Position numbers and translations under genes: made by a program. The notes beneath the pieces are model-generated. The model had not been told where the DNA came from, ran no database searches, and was given only the letters and a program-made list of their open reading frames with translations. Positions 32,606 through 39,501 of a stretch of 39,501 bases of DNA are shown here, piece by piece. The DNA lies in assembly GCA_030432595.1 (NCBI GenBank), contig JAUIGU010000036.1, positions 1-39,501 on the forward strand, written 5' to 3'. How positions within the stretch are numbered: position 1 is the first letter of the stretch; each line of letters starts with the position of its first letter. Source of the DNA: Phycisphaerae bacterium. GTDB taxonomy: Bacteria; Planctomycetota; Phycisphaerae; Phycisphaerales; Phycisphaeraceae.

Positions 32606-33652
32606 TTGGCGCGCCCGTCCCACCCCCCCAACGCCGACTCGCCACCCAAGCGCCCGCGCCTCGCCGACGTCGCCAAGATGTGCGGCGTCTCCGCCGCCAC
32701 CGTCAGCCGCGTGCTCAACCAGGACGCCAAGTTCTCCGCCAGGCCCGAAGTCCGCCAACGCATCCTCGAGGCCGCCGCGACGCTCGGCTACGCGCCCGAC
32801 CTCACCGCCCGCAACCTCATCCGCGGCAAGACCCAGATCATCGGCGTGTTCGGCTCGCCCGAGATGCAGGTCGGCGAGGGCATCAACAACGACGCCTTCG
32901 CCGGCATCGCCGACGCCGTCCGCGACCACGACTACGACGTCTTCTTCGAACTCACCTCTCACCACGCCACCGACAGCTCCCTGCCCAGTTGGCGCTTCGA
33001 CGGTGCCATCCTCGTCCAGGCGCCGCCCGCCACCCTCATCGACGACCTCGACCACCGACGCATCCCCTACGTCACCATCAACGAGCCCGTCGGCCAACCT
33101 GTCGCCAGCATCCTCACCGACGACGTCGGCGGCACGCTGCTCGCAATGAATCACCTCGCCGACCTGGGCCACCGACGCATCGCCTACGCCAACGCCTACC
33201 CGGGATACTTCCGGCACTACTCCATCACCGAACGCCACGGCACCATCGTCTCGTTCTGTCAGGAACACGGCCTTACCCTCGTCCCCGGGCACGACGCCGA
33301 TTTCCAGGACGGCGAAGCCTTCCTCAAGAACGCCGTCGAGCAACACCACGCCACCGCGGTGATCTGTTACGACCACCGCATCGCCATCTCCGTGTTGGGC
33401 GCGTCCTACCGCCTGGGCATCCCGGTCCCCGGAACGATGAGCCTGCTGTGCTACAACGACCTGTTTCCGGTCGATCGCGTCTACCCCGCGATCACGACCG
33501 TCGCCGTCAACGCCCGCGAAATGGGCCGACGCGCCGCCCGCGTTCTGATCGAAATCATGGACGGCCAAACCCAACCCGACGACGTCACGCCCGTCCGCCT
33601 CGACGAGAACTTGATCGTCCGCGACTCGACCGCGCCGCCCCCGGCAAACTGA
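32606..33652 (+). CDS. LacI/GalR-family transcriptional regulator (xylan locus)
   Basis: 348 residues from TTG 32606, which has GGAG 7 bp upstream; the frame opens further upstream at another TTG but adds only Pro/Arg-rich sequence. The N-terminal helix-turn-helix is at about 18-40 (RLADVAKMCGVSAATVSRVL), followed by the hinge helix region LGYAPDLTARNLIRGKTQ. A periplasmic-binding-protein-like sensor domain follows (IIGVFGSPEMQVGEGINNDA through LCYNDLFPVDRVYPAITTVA). It probably binds the two GGnAAnCGnTTnCC palindromes at 28051 and 28254 and is released by a xylan-derived sugar. The target assignment is inferred from proximity. Confidence 0.93.
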   Translation: MARPSHPPNADSPPKRPRLADVAKMCGVSAATVSRVLNQDAKFSARPEVRQRILEAAATLGYAPDLTARNLIRGKTQIIGVFGSPEMQVGEGINNDAFAGIADAVRDHDYDVFFELTSHHATDSSLPSWRFDGAILVQAPPATLIDDLDHRRIPYVTINEPVGQPVASILTDDVGGTLLAMNHLADLGHRRIAYANAYPGYFRHYSITERHGTIVSFCQEHGLTLVPGHDADFQDGEAFLKNAVEQHHATAVICYDHRIAISVLGASYRLGIPVPGTMSLLCYNDLFPVDRVYPAITTVAVNAREMGRRAARVLIEIMDGQTQPDDVTPVRLDENLIVRDSTAPPPAN

Positions 33653-33717
33653 CACGCTGAGGCAACCACCTCCATCGAAACGCACCGCGCCTCCCCCACG
33701 CGATGCCTGCTCCGAAC

Positions 33718-33790
33718 GCCGCAGCCCCACGGGCTGCGCGCTCTGCGCAGGTTTCTGACGCTTGGCGCGCAGTCCGTTGGACTGCGGCTG
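33718..33790. repeat. REP-like inverted pair (GCCGCAG...CTGCGCGC family)
   Basis: Unit a, 33718-33741 (GCCGCAGCCCCACGGGCTGC + GCGC), and unit b, 33765-33790 (GCGCGCAGTCCGTTGGACTG + CGGCTG), are each palindromic and inverted relative to each other. Unit b matches the single unit at 3852-3877. Confidence 0.75.
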
Positions 33791-33801
33791 AAAACATAAA
33801 G

Positions 33802-33849
33802 CTTTGTGTCTCAGTGGTCTCTGCGCCCTCCGCGCCTCCGTGGTTTCTC
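33802..33849. repeat. Single short-period arm, element H (CTCTGCG/CCTCCGCG type)
   Basis: TCTCAGTGGTCTCTGCGCCC continuing TCCGCGCCTCCGTGG, with a period near 8-10 nt, like the right arm of element G. I find no facing partner arm nearby, so this may be a half element. Confidence 0.5.
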
Positions 33850-33879
33850 TTGCTGCGCAACAACGTGCGTCCCCGCCCC

Positions 33880-34300
33880 GACGTAAGCCCTCGGGAGTCA
33901 ACACTTCCGGGGGGCCCGCAGGTTGTCGCGGGGTTCCAGGTCGGTGAGGCCGTGTTCTGGTGAAACGAGGGGTCCGCTGCGTCGATGGGATTGGGTGGTG
34001 CGCCCGGCGAGTGGATGCTCGCAACAGGCGTAAGAGACGGAGAATGAGCGCCACCCCACGCTTCGCAAGACCCCCGACGGGACATGAGCCGAGCGAGTCC
34101 GATCCGAACGCGATGGCTCGCCGGGGTCGATGCTGAGTGTGCATCAGCGTGGTGCTGCGTGAAGTGGGAGCCGCCGCCGCGTGGGACGAAGGTCCGGCCT
34201 TGGTGAAGGTGGTGATATAAAGCGGCCGACGGTGTCGGCCGTTCGGGGCGCGTGTTTGCGAGCGCTCGACGGCGGCCACCGGCCGCCGCTTTATAGCTGC
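33880..34300. other. Gene-free, strongly structured region; candidate ncRNA
   Basis: No convincing ORF on either strand in the 767-bp gap 33653-34419. By eye it can form many helices: CCCGC/GCGGG near 33920, GGGTGGTGC/GCGCCACCC enclosing GCGAG/CTCGC near 33993-34060, GACCCC/GGGGTC enclosing GAGCC/GGCTC near 34068-34130, and GCTGA/TCAGC near 34132-34150. An 11-bp perfect outer stem TATAAAGCGGC (34216-34226) pairs with 34285-34295 and encloses or competes with two 7-bp hairpins, GGCCGAC/GTCGGCC and GGCGGCC/GGCCGCC. No known RNA family recognised. Confidence 0.35.
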
Positions 34301-34301
34301 C

Positions 34302-34313
34302 GGCTCTTTGACA
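34302..34313 (+). promoter_or_regulatory. boxA-like antitermination motif
   Basis: GGCTCTTTGACA differs from the rRNA-leader boxA TGCTCTTTAACA at two of twelve positions. It lies immediately after the structured region and 47 bp before a terminator-like hairpin. No 16S rRNA gene follows. Confidence 0.35.
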
Positions 34314-34360
34314 AGTGAAGCAGGGGCGTTGTCGCTCCACGAAAGCACGAGAGAAGAGAA

Positions 34361-34389
34361 GAAGCCCACGTTCACTGAACGTGGGCTTC
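34361..34389 (-). terminator. Terminator hairpin (GCCCACG family, copy 3)
   Basis: GAAGCCCACGTTCA / TGAACGTGGGCTTC: a perfect 14-bp stem with one central base, 30 bp past the stop codon of the PEP-CTERM-like gene. A pyrimidine-rich tail (TTCTCTTCTCTC) follows on the minus strand. Confidence 0.75.
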
Positions 34390-34419
34390 GGGGCTGGCTT
34401 GTGATTTGTGTTACGCCGG

Positions 34420-35208
34420 TTATTTCTGTTTGCGACGCAGCGCCACGAGCGCGAGCATCGAGACGCCGCCCAGCAGTGCCGTCGGTGTGGGGATGGCTTC
34501 GTATCGGACCTCGCCCAGCACGGCCGAGCCGCCGAACGACACGGTGACGTGGTCGAACGCCCACGTGCCGATATCGTCCGCCGAGATCATCTGCACACGG
34601 TTGGCAGAGTGGTCGCCGAACTCGAGGGTGGGGTCGAAGTACGGCGAGGAGTCGGTGACGAAGTCGGCGAAGTCGATCTGCTGGAGGACCCGGCCGTCGC
34701 GGGCGAACTCGACGAAGTAGCCGGTGTCGGTGGTGAACTCGTCGGGCCCTTCGACGTCAACGACGGTGAAGCCGAACGACATGATGTCTTCGTCGAAGTC
34801 GAAGACCAGGTCGCCGGCGGGCCGGCGGGGCTCGAGCATCTTGGCCGGGTCGGGCCCGGCGACGACGACGCCCTTGCCTTGAGTGTTGAAGTCGGCGAGG
34901 TTGCCCGTGGCCCAGCCGCCGGCGAACTGTTGTCCGCCGTACGCCAGCTCGGGGTGGGCGGTGAAGTCGTAGACCAGCGCCGCGTCGGGCGCGTCTTCGT
35001 GCAGGTTGATTGCCGAGACGGACACCCCGGGCACCTGTTTGGTGAGGACGACGCCGTCGGGCAGGTCGTCGAAGGTGACGACGCTCATCGCGGCGACCGA
35101 CGCGGACCACGCGAGGCAGACGACCAGCGCCACGGCGCTGGGGATGAACACCGCGAAATCGACGACACGGGTCGTGGCGAGACAGGACGATCGGGGGCGG
35201 GTACGCAT
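34420..35208 (-). CDS. Secreted protein with PEP-CTERM-like sorting tail (IPTPTA variant)
   Basis: 262 residues. A long n-region and a signal helix at about 18-40 (FIPSAVALVVCLAWSASVAA) are followed by a beta-rich domain: VVTFDDLPDGVVLTKQVPGV, DLVFDFDEDIMSFGFTVVDV, FAFDHVTVSF-like TWAFDHVTVSFGG. The C-terminal tail IPTPTALLGGVSMLALVALR plus RKQK has the layout of an exosortase sorting signal with PTPTA in place of PEP. The domain resembles jelly-roll modules common in PEP-CTERM proteins. Likely anchored at or exported to the cell surface. Ligand unknown. An ATG 40 codons later (MSVVTFDD) would remove the signal and is less likely. Confidence 0.78.
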   Translation of the reverse strand: MRTRPRSSCLATTRVVDFAVFIPSAVALVVCLAWSASVAAMSVVTFDDLPDGVVLTKQVPGVSVSAINLHEDAPDAALVYDFTAHPELAYGGQQFAGGWATGNLADFNTQGKGVVVAGPDPAKMLEPRRPAGDLVFDFDEDIMSFGFTVVDVEGPDEFTTDTGYFVEFARDGRVLQQIDFADFVTDSSPYFDPTLEFGDHSANRVQMISADDIGTWAFDHVTVSFGGSAVLGEVRYEAIPTPTALLGGVSMLALVALRRKQK

Positions 35209-35399
35209 GGCCGGCTCGCTTGCGCCGCAGCGGCGCGGGGGCGGATCACCGACCGCCGGACTACAACGCCCGAGACGCGATCGGCTCGGTTCACCCTATC
35301 GCCCACATGCCCGCCCGGACATGCAAGAGCAACCAACGGGTTTTCGGACCCGCTTTCTCGGACGCGCTTTCGTCGCAAGACCCACCGCGTGGTTGGTTA

Positions 35400-36863
35400 T
35401 CAGGACGGCGCGATCACGCACAGCCGCGGCTCGGTCATGTCGTCCACCGCGTATCGCGCACCCTCCCGGCCAAAGCCCGACGCCTTCACGCCGCCGTACG
35501 GCATCGGGTCGGCCCGCCAGGTCGGGGCCTCGTTGATCAACACGCCGCCAACCTCCAACGCGTCCCACGCCCGCAACGCACGATCCAGCGACGGGGTGAA
35601 CACGCCCGCCTGCAAACCCCAGGCGCTGTCGTTCACCAGACGCATCGCGTCTTCGAAGTCTTCATAGGTTTCGAGCGCGACCACCGGGCCGAACACCTCG
35701 TCGGTCCAGAGTTTCGCGTCGTGCGGAACATGTCGCAGCACGGTCGGACGGAGGAGGCGAGTGTTCGTTGGGTCGTTTCGGTCCGGTGTGCAGTTTTCGC
35801 CGGCCAACACCTCGGCACCGGCGTCCACCGCCTCGTTGATCCAGACCCGGATGCGTTGCGCCGCGTCGTCCTTGATCACAGGCCCGGCGACCGTGTACTC
35901 CGCCGCCGGATCGCCGACCACGACGGCCTCGACATCGCGCAGGAAACGTTCAAGAAATGCATCGATCAGCGAAGCGTGCACCAGCAACCGCTGCACGCTG
36001 ATGCACGACTGCCCGGCGAACCCGAATGCGCCGGCGACGATCTTCGGCAAAGCGCGTTCGAGGTCGGCGCCTTCGTCCACCACGCACGCGGCGTTGCCGC
36101 CGAGTTCGAGCACGACCTTCTTCTTGCCGGCGCGGGCCTTGAGGTCCCAGCCGACCTTCGCCGAGCCGGTGAACGACAGCAGCTTGAAGCGTTCGTCTTC
36201 CACGAGGGGGGCAACCCACTCGAGCGGCATCGGCAAGACTGAGACCGCAGCCACCGGGGCATTGCACTCCACGAACGACTCCAGCACGATCCGACCCAGC
36301 GCCAACGCGCAGCCGGGCGTCGTGTCGGCCGGCTTGACCACGAACGGGCAGCCCGCCGCGATCGCTGGTGCGACCTTGTGAGCCACCAGGTTCAACGGGA
36401 AGTTGAACGGCGTGATCAGTGAGCAAGGCCCAACCGGCACGCGCTTGACCATGCCGCGGTAGCCCGCGCCCGACGCGGTCACGCCCAGGTCCAGCACTTC
36501 GCCGCTCGCCAGCCCGCCCGCGACCTCGGCGGCGTCACGGAACGTGTCCATCATCCGCGCCACCTCGCCCCGCGCCGCGGTGATCGGCTTGCCGGCCTCG
36601 GCGCGACACAACTGCGCGAGCGCTTCGGCCTGCTGTTCAATGCGACGCAGGCAACCGAGCAGAACCTCTCGTCGAACGTGCGCGGGCAACGCCGACATCG
36701 CGCCCCGCGCTTCGTCCGCGGCGGCGATGGCGCGTTCGACCCACGCGGCGTCGGCCTGGCAGACCTCGTGTACCACGCCGCCGGTGTACGGGTCCCGCAC
36801 CGGCACCACGTCCGGCGTCGTGACCTGCTCGCCGGCGACGATGATCGGGATCGGGTCGGTCAC
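35400..36863 (-). CDS. NAD(P)-dependent aldehyde dehydrogenase
   Basis: 487 residues. Oxidises an aldehyde to an acid in the cytoplasm. Catalytic Cys287 is in GQSCISVQR. The general-base Glu (about 253) is in KVVLELGGNAACV. The cofactor-binding segment is LITPFNFPLNLVAHKVAPAI, and FTGSAKVGWDLKARAG covers the glycine-rich turn. The C-terminal EVFGPVVALETYEDFEDAMR and MPYGGVKASGFGREGARYAV are typical. It resembles the GapN/lactaldehyde dehydrogenase branch rather than betaine aldehyde dehydrogenases, but the substrate is uncertain. Its ATG overlaps the stop of the upstream lipoprotein gene (ATGA), so the two are coupled. Confidence 0.93.
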   Translation of the reverse strand: MTDPIPIIVAGEQVTTPDVVPVRDPYTGGVVHEVCQADAAWVERAIAAADEARGAMSALPAHVRREVLLGCLRRIEQQAEALAQLCRAEAGKPITAARGEVARMMDTFRDAAEVAGGLASGEVLDLGVTASGAGYRGMVKRVPVGPCSLITPFNFPLNLVAHKVAPAIAAGCPFVVKPADTTPGCALALGRIVLESFVECNAPVAAVSVLPMPLEWVAPLVEDERFKLLSFTGSAKVGWDLKARAGKKKVVLELGGNAACVVDEGADLERALPKIVAGAFGFAGQSCISVQRLLVHASLIDAFLERFLRDVEAVVVGDPAAEYTVAGPVIKDDAAQRIRVWINEAVDAGAEVLAGENCTPDRNDPTNTRLLRPTVLRHVPHDAKLWTDEVFGPVVALETYEDFEDAMRLVNDSAWGLQAGVFTPSLDRALRAWDALEVGGVLINEAPTWRADPMPYGGVKASGFGREGARYAVDDMTEPRLCVIAPS

Positions 36864-37699
36864 TGAGGCATCGTCGCCTCGACCGCGCCGTCAGGTTTCT
36901 CGAACGCGCCCTTGGGTGGGGTGACGAAGGCGATGTTGGAGAGCGTCGCGTCGCCGATCGGTTCGCCGGTCACGCCCACATCTTCCCGCCACGCGTGGAA
37001 CTTCCACTTCGTCGCGAACACCACGCCGTCCACGGCCACCGGGTCGGTGTAGAAAATGATGTGCGGGTCTTCCTCAGCCTTCTCGGCGGACTTGTTGTAG
37101 GTCACGATGTACGCCAGCGCGGCAAGCGAATCGTCTTGCGGGTTCTTGAACACGAGGTACCAGTCGTCGGGGGCATCGCCGACGCCAGCGTCGAACGTGA
37201 GCTTCGCAGCATTCTGTGAGGTCTTCGACGACAGTGCGACGCCGGTCTTGAGTTCGTGGTGCGTGCCGGGGTCGCTGAGCTTGAACGGCGCGGCCATGAA
37301 GTACGGCCAGGTCAGCACATGGAAGCGGAAGCCCGGCCCGGTGTCGGGCACGTCGGGCGACACCCAGCAGGCCTGCCCGTCCCAGACCACGGTCGTCCCG
37401 TTGTCGAGTTCCATCCGGACCTTGCCGGTGTCGGGCGTGAACCACATCGTGCCGTCGAGCACATCGTTGCCGCCGAAGTTGACGTCGAGGTCGGCCTTCA
37501 CCGCGTCGTTCGCGTAATACGCCTCCTTGTTGTGCGCGGCCTCGATCGGCTTGACGATCTCGCACTTCGGGCACGGCTCGCCGGCGGCGCAGACCGCGCA
37601 CGCCTGATCCCCCCCGCCGTCGGCCGTGTCCTGCGACCGGCACGCCGACACGCCCAATGCCAGCGCCGCCATCAAGAACAGCCCCGAAAACTTTTTCAT
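36860..37699 (-). CDS. Envelope lipoprotein, hypothetical
   Basis: 279 residues from ATG 37699; an ATG at 37735 has a better upstream AGGGG and adds 12 residues. The lipoprotein signal is MKKFSGLFLMAALALGVSA + Cys. A Cys-rich segment follows directly (ACAVCAAGEPCPKCE), possibly a metal or redox site. Then a beta-rich domain (LDGTMWFTPDTGKVRMELDN, VVWDGQACWVSPD, FHVLTWPYFMAAPFKLSDPG, DDWYLVFKNPQDDSLAALAY) resembles LolA/outer-membrane lipoprotein-sorting-like folds that read a modified substrate. It lies between the aldehyde dehydrogenase (4-bp overlap) and the membrane Fe-S protein (88 bp), on the same strand. Confidence 0.75.
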   Translation of the reverse strand: MKKFSGLFLMAALALGVSACRSQDTADGGGDQACAVCAAGEPCPKCEIVKPIEAAHNKEAYYANDAVKADLDVNFGGNDVLDGTMWFTPDTGKVRMELDNGTTVVWDGQACWVSPDVPDTGPGFRFHVLTWPYFMAAPFKLSDPGTHHELKTGVALSSKTSQNAAKLTFDAGVGDAPDDWYLVFKNPQDDSLAALAYIVTYNKSAEKAEEDPHIIFYTDPVAVDGVVFATKWKFHAWREDVGVTGEPIGDATLSNIAFVTPPKGAFEKPDGAVEATMPQ

Positions 37700-37786
37700 T
37701 TCACGCCGCACGACACACATCAACTTACGCTTCATCTCGGTGCCCCTGATCAGGAAAGAGGAGTGAACAAGCGGTGCCATCATAGG

Positions 37787-39501
37787 TCACCGCAGCTTTT
37801 TGCCATTCACGGTCACTTCGCCCTCGGCGATGTTGACCGGCGACGCCGCGAGCCACGCGGGGTCAACCTTCATCACCTCGCCGGTCTTCGGATCGATCTG
37901 CCCGAAGCTGAGCACGCCGGTCGGGCACATCTGCACGCACGCCGAGCAGCGGACGCACTCGGGGTCCTCCATCGGCTTGCCCTTGTTGGCGAAGCTCATG
38001 ATGTCGATGCCCTGGTGGCACACCGACGTGCAGACGTTGCACGAGATGCATTTCTTCTTGTCCGCGAGGATGCGGAAGCGCGAGAAGCGGGCGTAGATGT
38101 GCATGAGCGCCGCCAGCGGGCACGCGAACCGGCACCACACCCGGCCGGAGAAGTGGAAGTACAGCGCGACACCCAGAATCCCCGCCCAGATCAGATCGAC
38201 CATGTATGCGTAGCTGAACAGCGGGATGCCGCCGGACGCAATATCGAAAAACCTTCGTGAGGTGTCGCCGAGTGAAGAGGCAAACGTCTTCACCACAACT
38301 TGATCACCCACTTGCACGTTGGATGGACCGTTAAGACGTATACCGAGTTTGTCCCAACCGGCGGAACCGGAATAATCACTGACAGATACACTCCATATTT
38401 CGTCGATCTCCCAATCAACGCCAGGGGGCCGTGAAAACGTGATGACGGTTTCGTTTTCTGACCGAAACGACACGCCATTGACTTCGGAGTGAACTGATTC
38501 GGGCAGCACCCAGCCCGCGATGCGCAGCAGCATGATGAGCACGACAAAGGCGAGGAAGACCTGCCCGACCATGTTGAACCGGTTCCAGAACGGGCCGTGC
38601 GGCATCTTGTGGCGTTGCGTGTCGCCGAGCGTCTCGGCCAGCGCGCCGCATGAACAAACCCAGCCGCAGTACGCGCCTTTTCCCCAGAAACGGATCATCA
38701 GCGGGATCGCGACGAAGGTCTGGAGGAAGCCGAGCACGAGCCAACCCCACAGCGGCTCGTGCGTAAACCAGTTCCACGCCATGAGCGGCCAGGCGAGGAT
38801 GAAGCCGTACGCCCGCCAGTACTCCCGGCCGTGCCCGTAGTCGACGACGGGGAAAAACGTGTCGGCGAACCACTTACCGATCCCCGTATCGAACACGCCG
38901 TTGTGCCCCAACCACGGCAGGATGATCTCGGGCAGCAGGAAGAGCGGCACGACTTGAATTGCCATCAACGTAAGCGTCTGCCACTTCACGTACGGTGTCT
39001 TGCGTCGAAGGATGCGGCGGACGCCGAAGACCACGACGATGCTTGCGTAGGCGAGGGTGTAGTAGAAGCTGCGCCCCGAGGCGGAGAGCGCAAGCGTTCC
39101 GCCGAAGGTGGAGAGGTCGGAGAAATACGCGCCGATGCCCGACGCCTTGATCGCGTCCCACAGCACCGCGGGGTTAAGGTCGAGAAAAGCCGGCAGCTTG
39201 AGCGCGTTGAGGCCGAGCAAGCCCTTGCCCGACTTCCAGTGGTAAAGCCAGACGCAGAAGACGAGCATAATCGTCAGGGTTGACCACCACTTCGCGTTGC
39301 GCTCGCCGAGGATATGCACGCCCGACCGACGGAAGAAGTCCAGCGGGGGTTCGCGGCCGATGAGGGCGAAGACGGCGTCGTTGTTGAGCGTTTTCTTCTC
39401 GCCGTCCTTGTTGTCGAGATCGACTTCGGTGTCGCGGATCTCGGAGACGTTGGAAGACATGACCAATCCGAGTTTTCCGTCACGCTCCGTGAGTTGTTGA
39501 A
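37787..39501 (-). CDS. Membrane 4Fe-4S protein (FixG/NapH/NosR-like) fused to a pyridine-nucleotide oxidoreductase, 5' end missing
   Basis: The frame is open to the right edge. The visible N-terminal part (LTERDGKLGLVMSSNVSEIR, then LNNDAVFALIGREPPLDFFR and SGVHILGE) is the end of a thioredoxin-reductase-type FAD/NAD(P) domain. A start at TTG 39466 would cut that domain and is therefore wrong. Then come about six membrane helices with CGWVCSCG and CRFACPLAALMH, and two ferredoxin motifs, CISCNVCTSVCHQG and CVRCSACVQMCPTG. A non-membrane loop between helices (coding DNA about 38250-38510) is visibly AT-richer. It probably moves electrons from NAD(P)H through FAD to Fe-S clusters and across or along the membrane; the partner is unknown. 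Confidence 0.88.
   Translation of the reverse strand, partial: QQLTERDGKLGLVMSSNVSEIRDTEVDLDNKDGEKKTLNNDAVFALIGREPPLDFFRRSGVHILGERNAKWWSTLTIMLVFCVWLYHWKSGKGLLGLNALKLPAFLDLNPAVLWDAIKASGIGAYFSDLSTFGGTLALSASGRSFYYTLAYASIVVVFGVRRILRRKTPYVKWQTLTLMAIQVVPLFLLPEIILPWLGHNGVFDTGIGKWFADTFFPVVDYGHGREYWRAYGFILAWPLMAWNWFTHEPLWGWLVLGFLQTFVAIPLMIRFWGKGAYCGWVCSCGALAETLGDTQRHKMPHGPFWNRFNMVGQVFLAFVVLIMLLRIAGWVLPESVHSEVNGVSFRSENETVITFSRPPGVDWEIDEIWSVSVSDYSGSAGWDKLGIRLNGPSNVQVGDQVVVKTFASSLGDTSRRFFDIASGGIPLFSYAYMVDLIWAGILGVALYFHFSGRVWCRFACPLAALMHIYARFSRFRILADKKKCISCNVCTSVCHQGIDIMSFANKGKPMEDPECVRCSACVQMCPTGVLSFGQIDPKTGEVMKVDPAWLAASPVNIAEGEVTVNGKKLR

Noticed and set aside
34302-34313. boxA as the leader of a 16S rRNA operon
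   Set aside because: The sequence after it is a terminator hairpin and then a protein gene on the opposite strand. At best it is a remnant or a chance match.
32327-34564. 745-codon minus-strand open frame
   Set aside because: It overlaps lacI antisense and then the structured repeat region. The absence of stops follows from composition, and no domain is visible.
39464-39466. TTG start for the membrane Fe-S protein
   Set aside because: The frame continues open to the window edge, and the residues just upstream and downstream belong to one oxidoreductase domain, so the true start is outside.
1-39501. tRNA or rRNA genes
   Set aside because: I looked for T-loop (GGTTCRA) and rRNA landmark sequences while reading and saw none that fit. 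A covariance-model scan would be decisive.

Overview
The window looks like a chromosome segment of a planctomycete, most likely class Phycisphaerae. The evidence is very high GC, three separate short genes with a type IV pilin-like N-terminus ([13 protein letters not shown]...) and an (F/V)xDGH(V/A) motif near the C-terminus, two secreted proteins with PEP-CTERM-type sorting tails, dockerin-like repeats and weak ribosome binding sites. This is inferred from gene content; there is no rRNA or tRNA gene in the window to confirm it.

Layout. 1-7 kb: end of an ABC peptide-binding protein gene, a tandem FKBP prolyl isomerase, a small conserved-looking ORF, an overlapping spmA-spmB pair and a pilin-like protein. 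6.9-7.6 kb: a gene-poor stretch with a good sigma70-type promoter, a heavily structured leader, a 33-residue cysteine-rich ORF, a strong intrinsic terminator and a 152-bp MITE-like foldback. 7.6-17 kb: fliN-like, trpE (carrying an unusual in-frame insertion), a KAP-like membrane ATPase, a methyltransferase, a second pilin-like protein, membrane proteins, a RAYT transposase framed by inverted palindromes, a small lipoprotein and a nucleotidyltransferase. 17-23.7 kb: the SUF iron-sulfur assembly locus (A-type carrier divergent from sufB-sufC-sufD-sufS), split between sufD and sufS by two lower-GC membrane protein genes. 23.8-33.7 kb: a xylan utilisation locus: xylose isomerase, pilin-like protein, a PEP-CTERM/dockerin protein, and a divergent operon of GH52 beta-xylosidase, GH10 xylanase and a LacI-type regulator. 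Two matching operator-like palindromes sit on the two divergent promoters. 33.7-39.5 kb: a gene-poor structured stretch with REP-like repeats and a boxA-like motif, a second PEP-CTERM-like protein, an aldehyde dehydrogenase, a lipoprotein, and a membrane Fe-S protein fused to the end of a pyridine-nucleotide oxidoreductase that continues past the right edge.

How genes work together. GH10 (exported) would cut xylan, GH52 (no signal peptide) would release xylose inside the cell, and XylA would isomerise it. The LacI-type protein probably represses both divergent transcripts when no inducer is present. SufBCD is the scaffold/ATPase complex, SufS supplies sulfur and the A-type carrier delivers clusters.

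The most unusual signal is not a gene. At seven places the spacer DNA (and once the inside of trpE) contains two arms of short-period repeats (units of about 7-10 nt, such as CGCAGGAAA, CGCAGATTT, CGCAGAGGA or GGGGTTC) facing each other as an inverted pair. The sequence differs from locus to locus while the architecture is kept. Several conventional palindromic repeat families (RAYT-flanking, REP doublets, a re-used terminator hairpin) occur as well.
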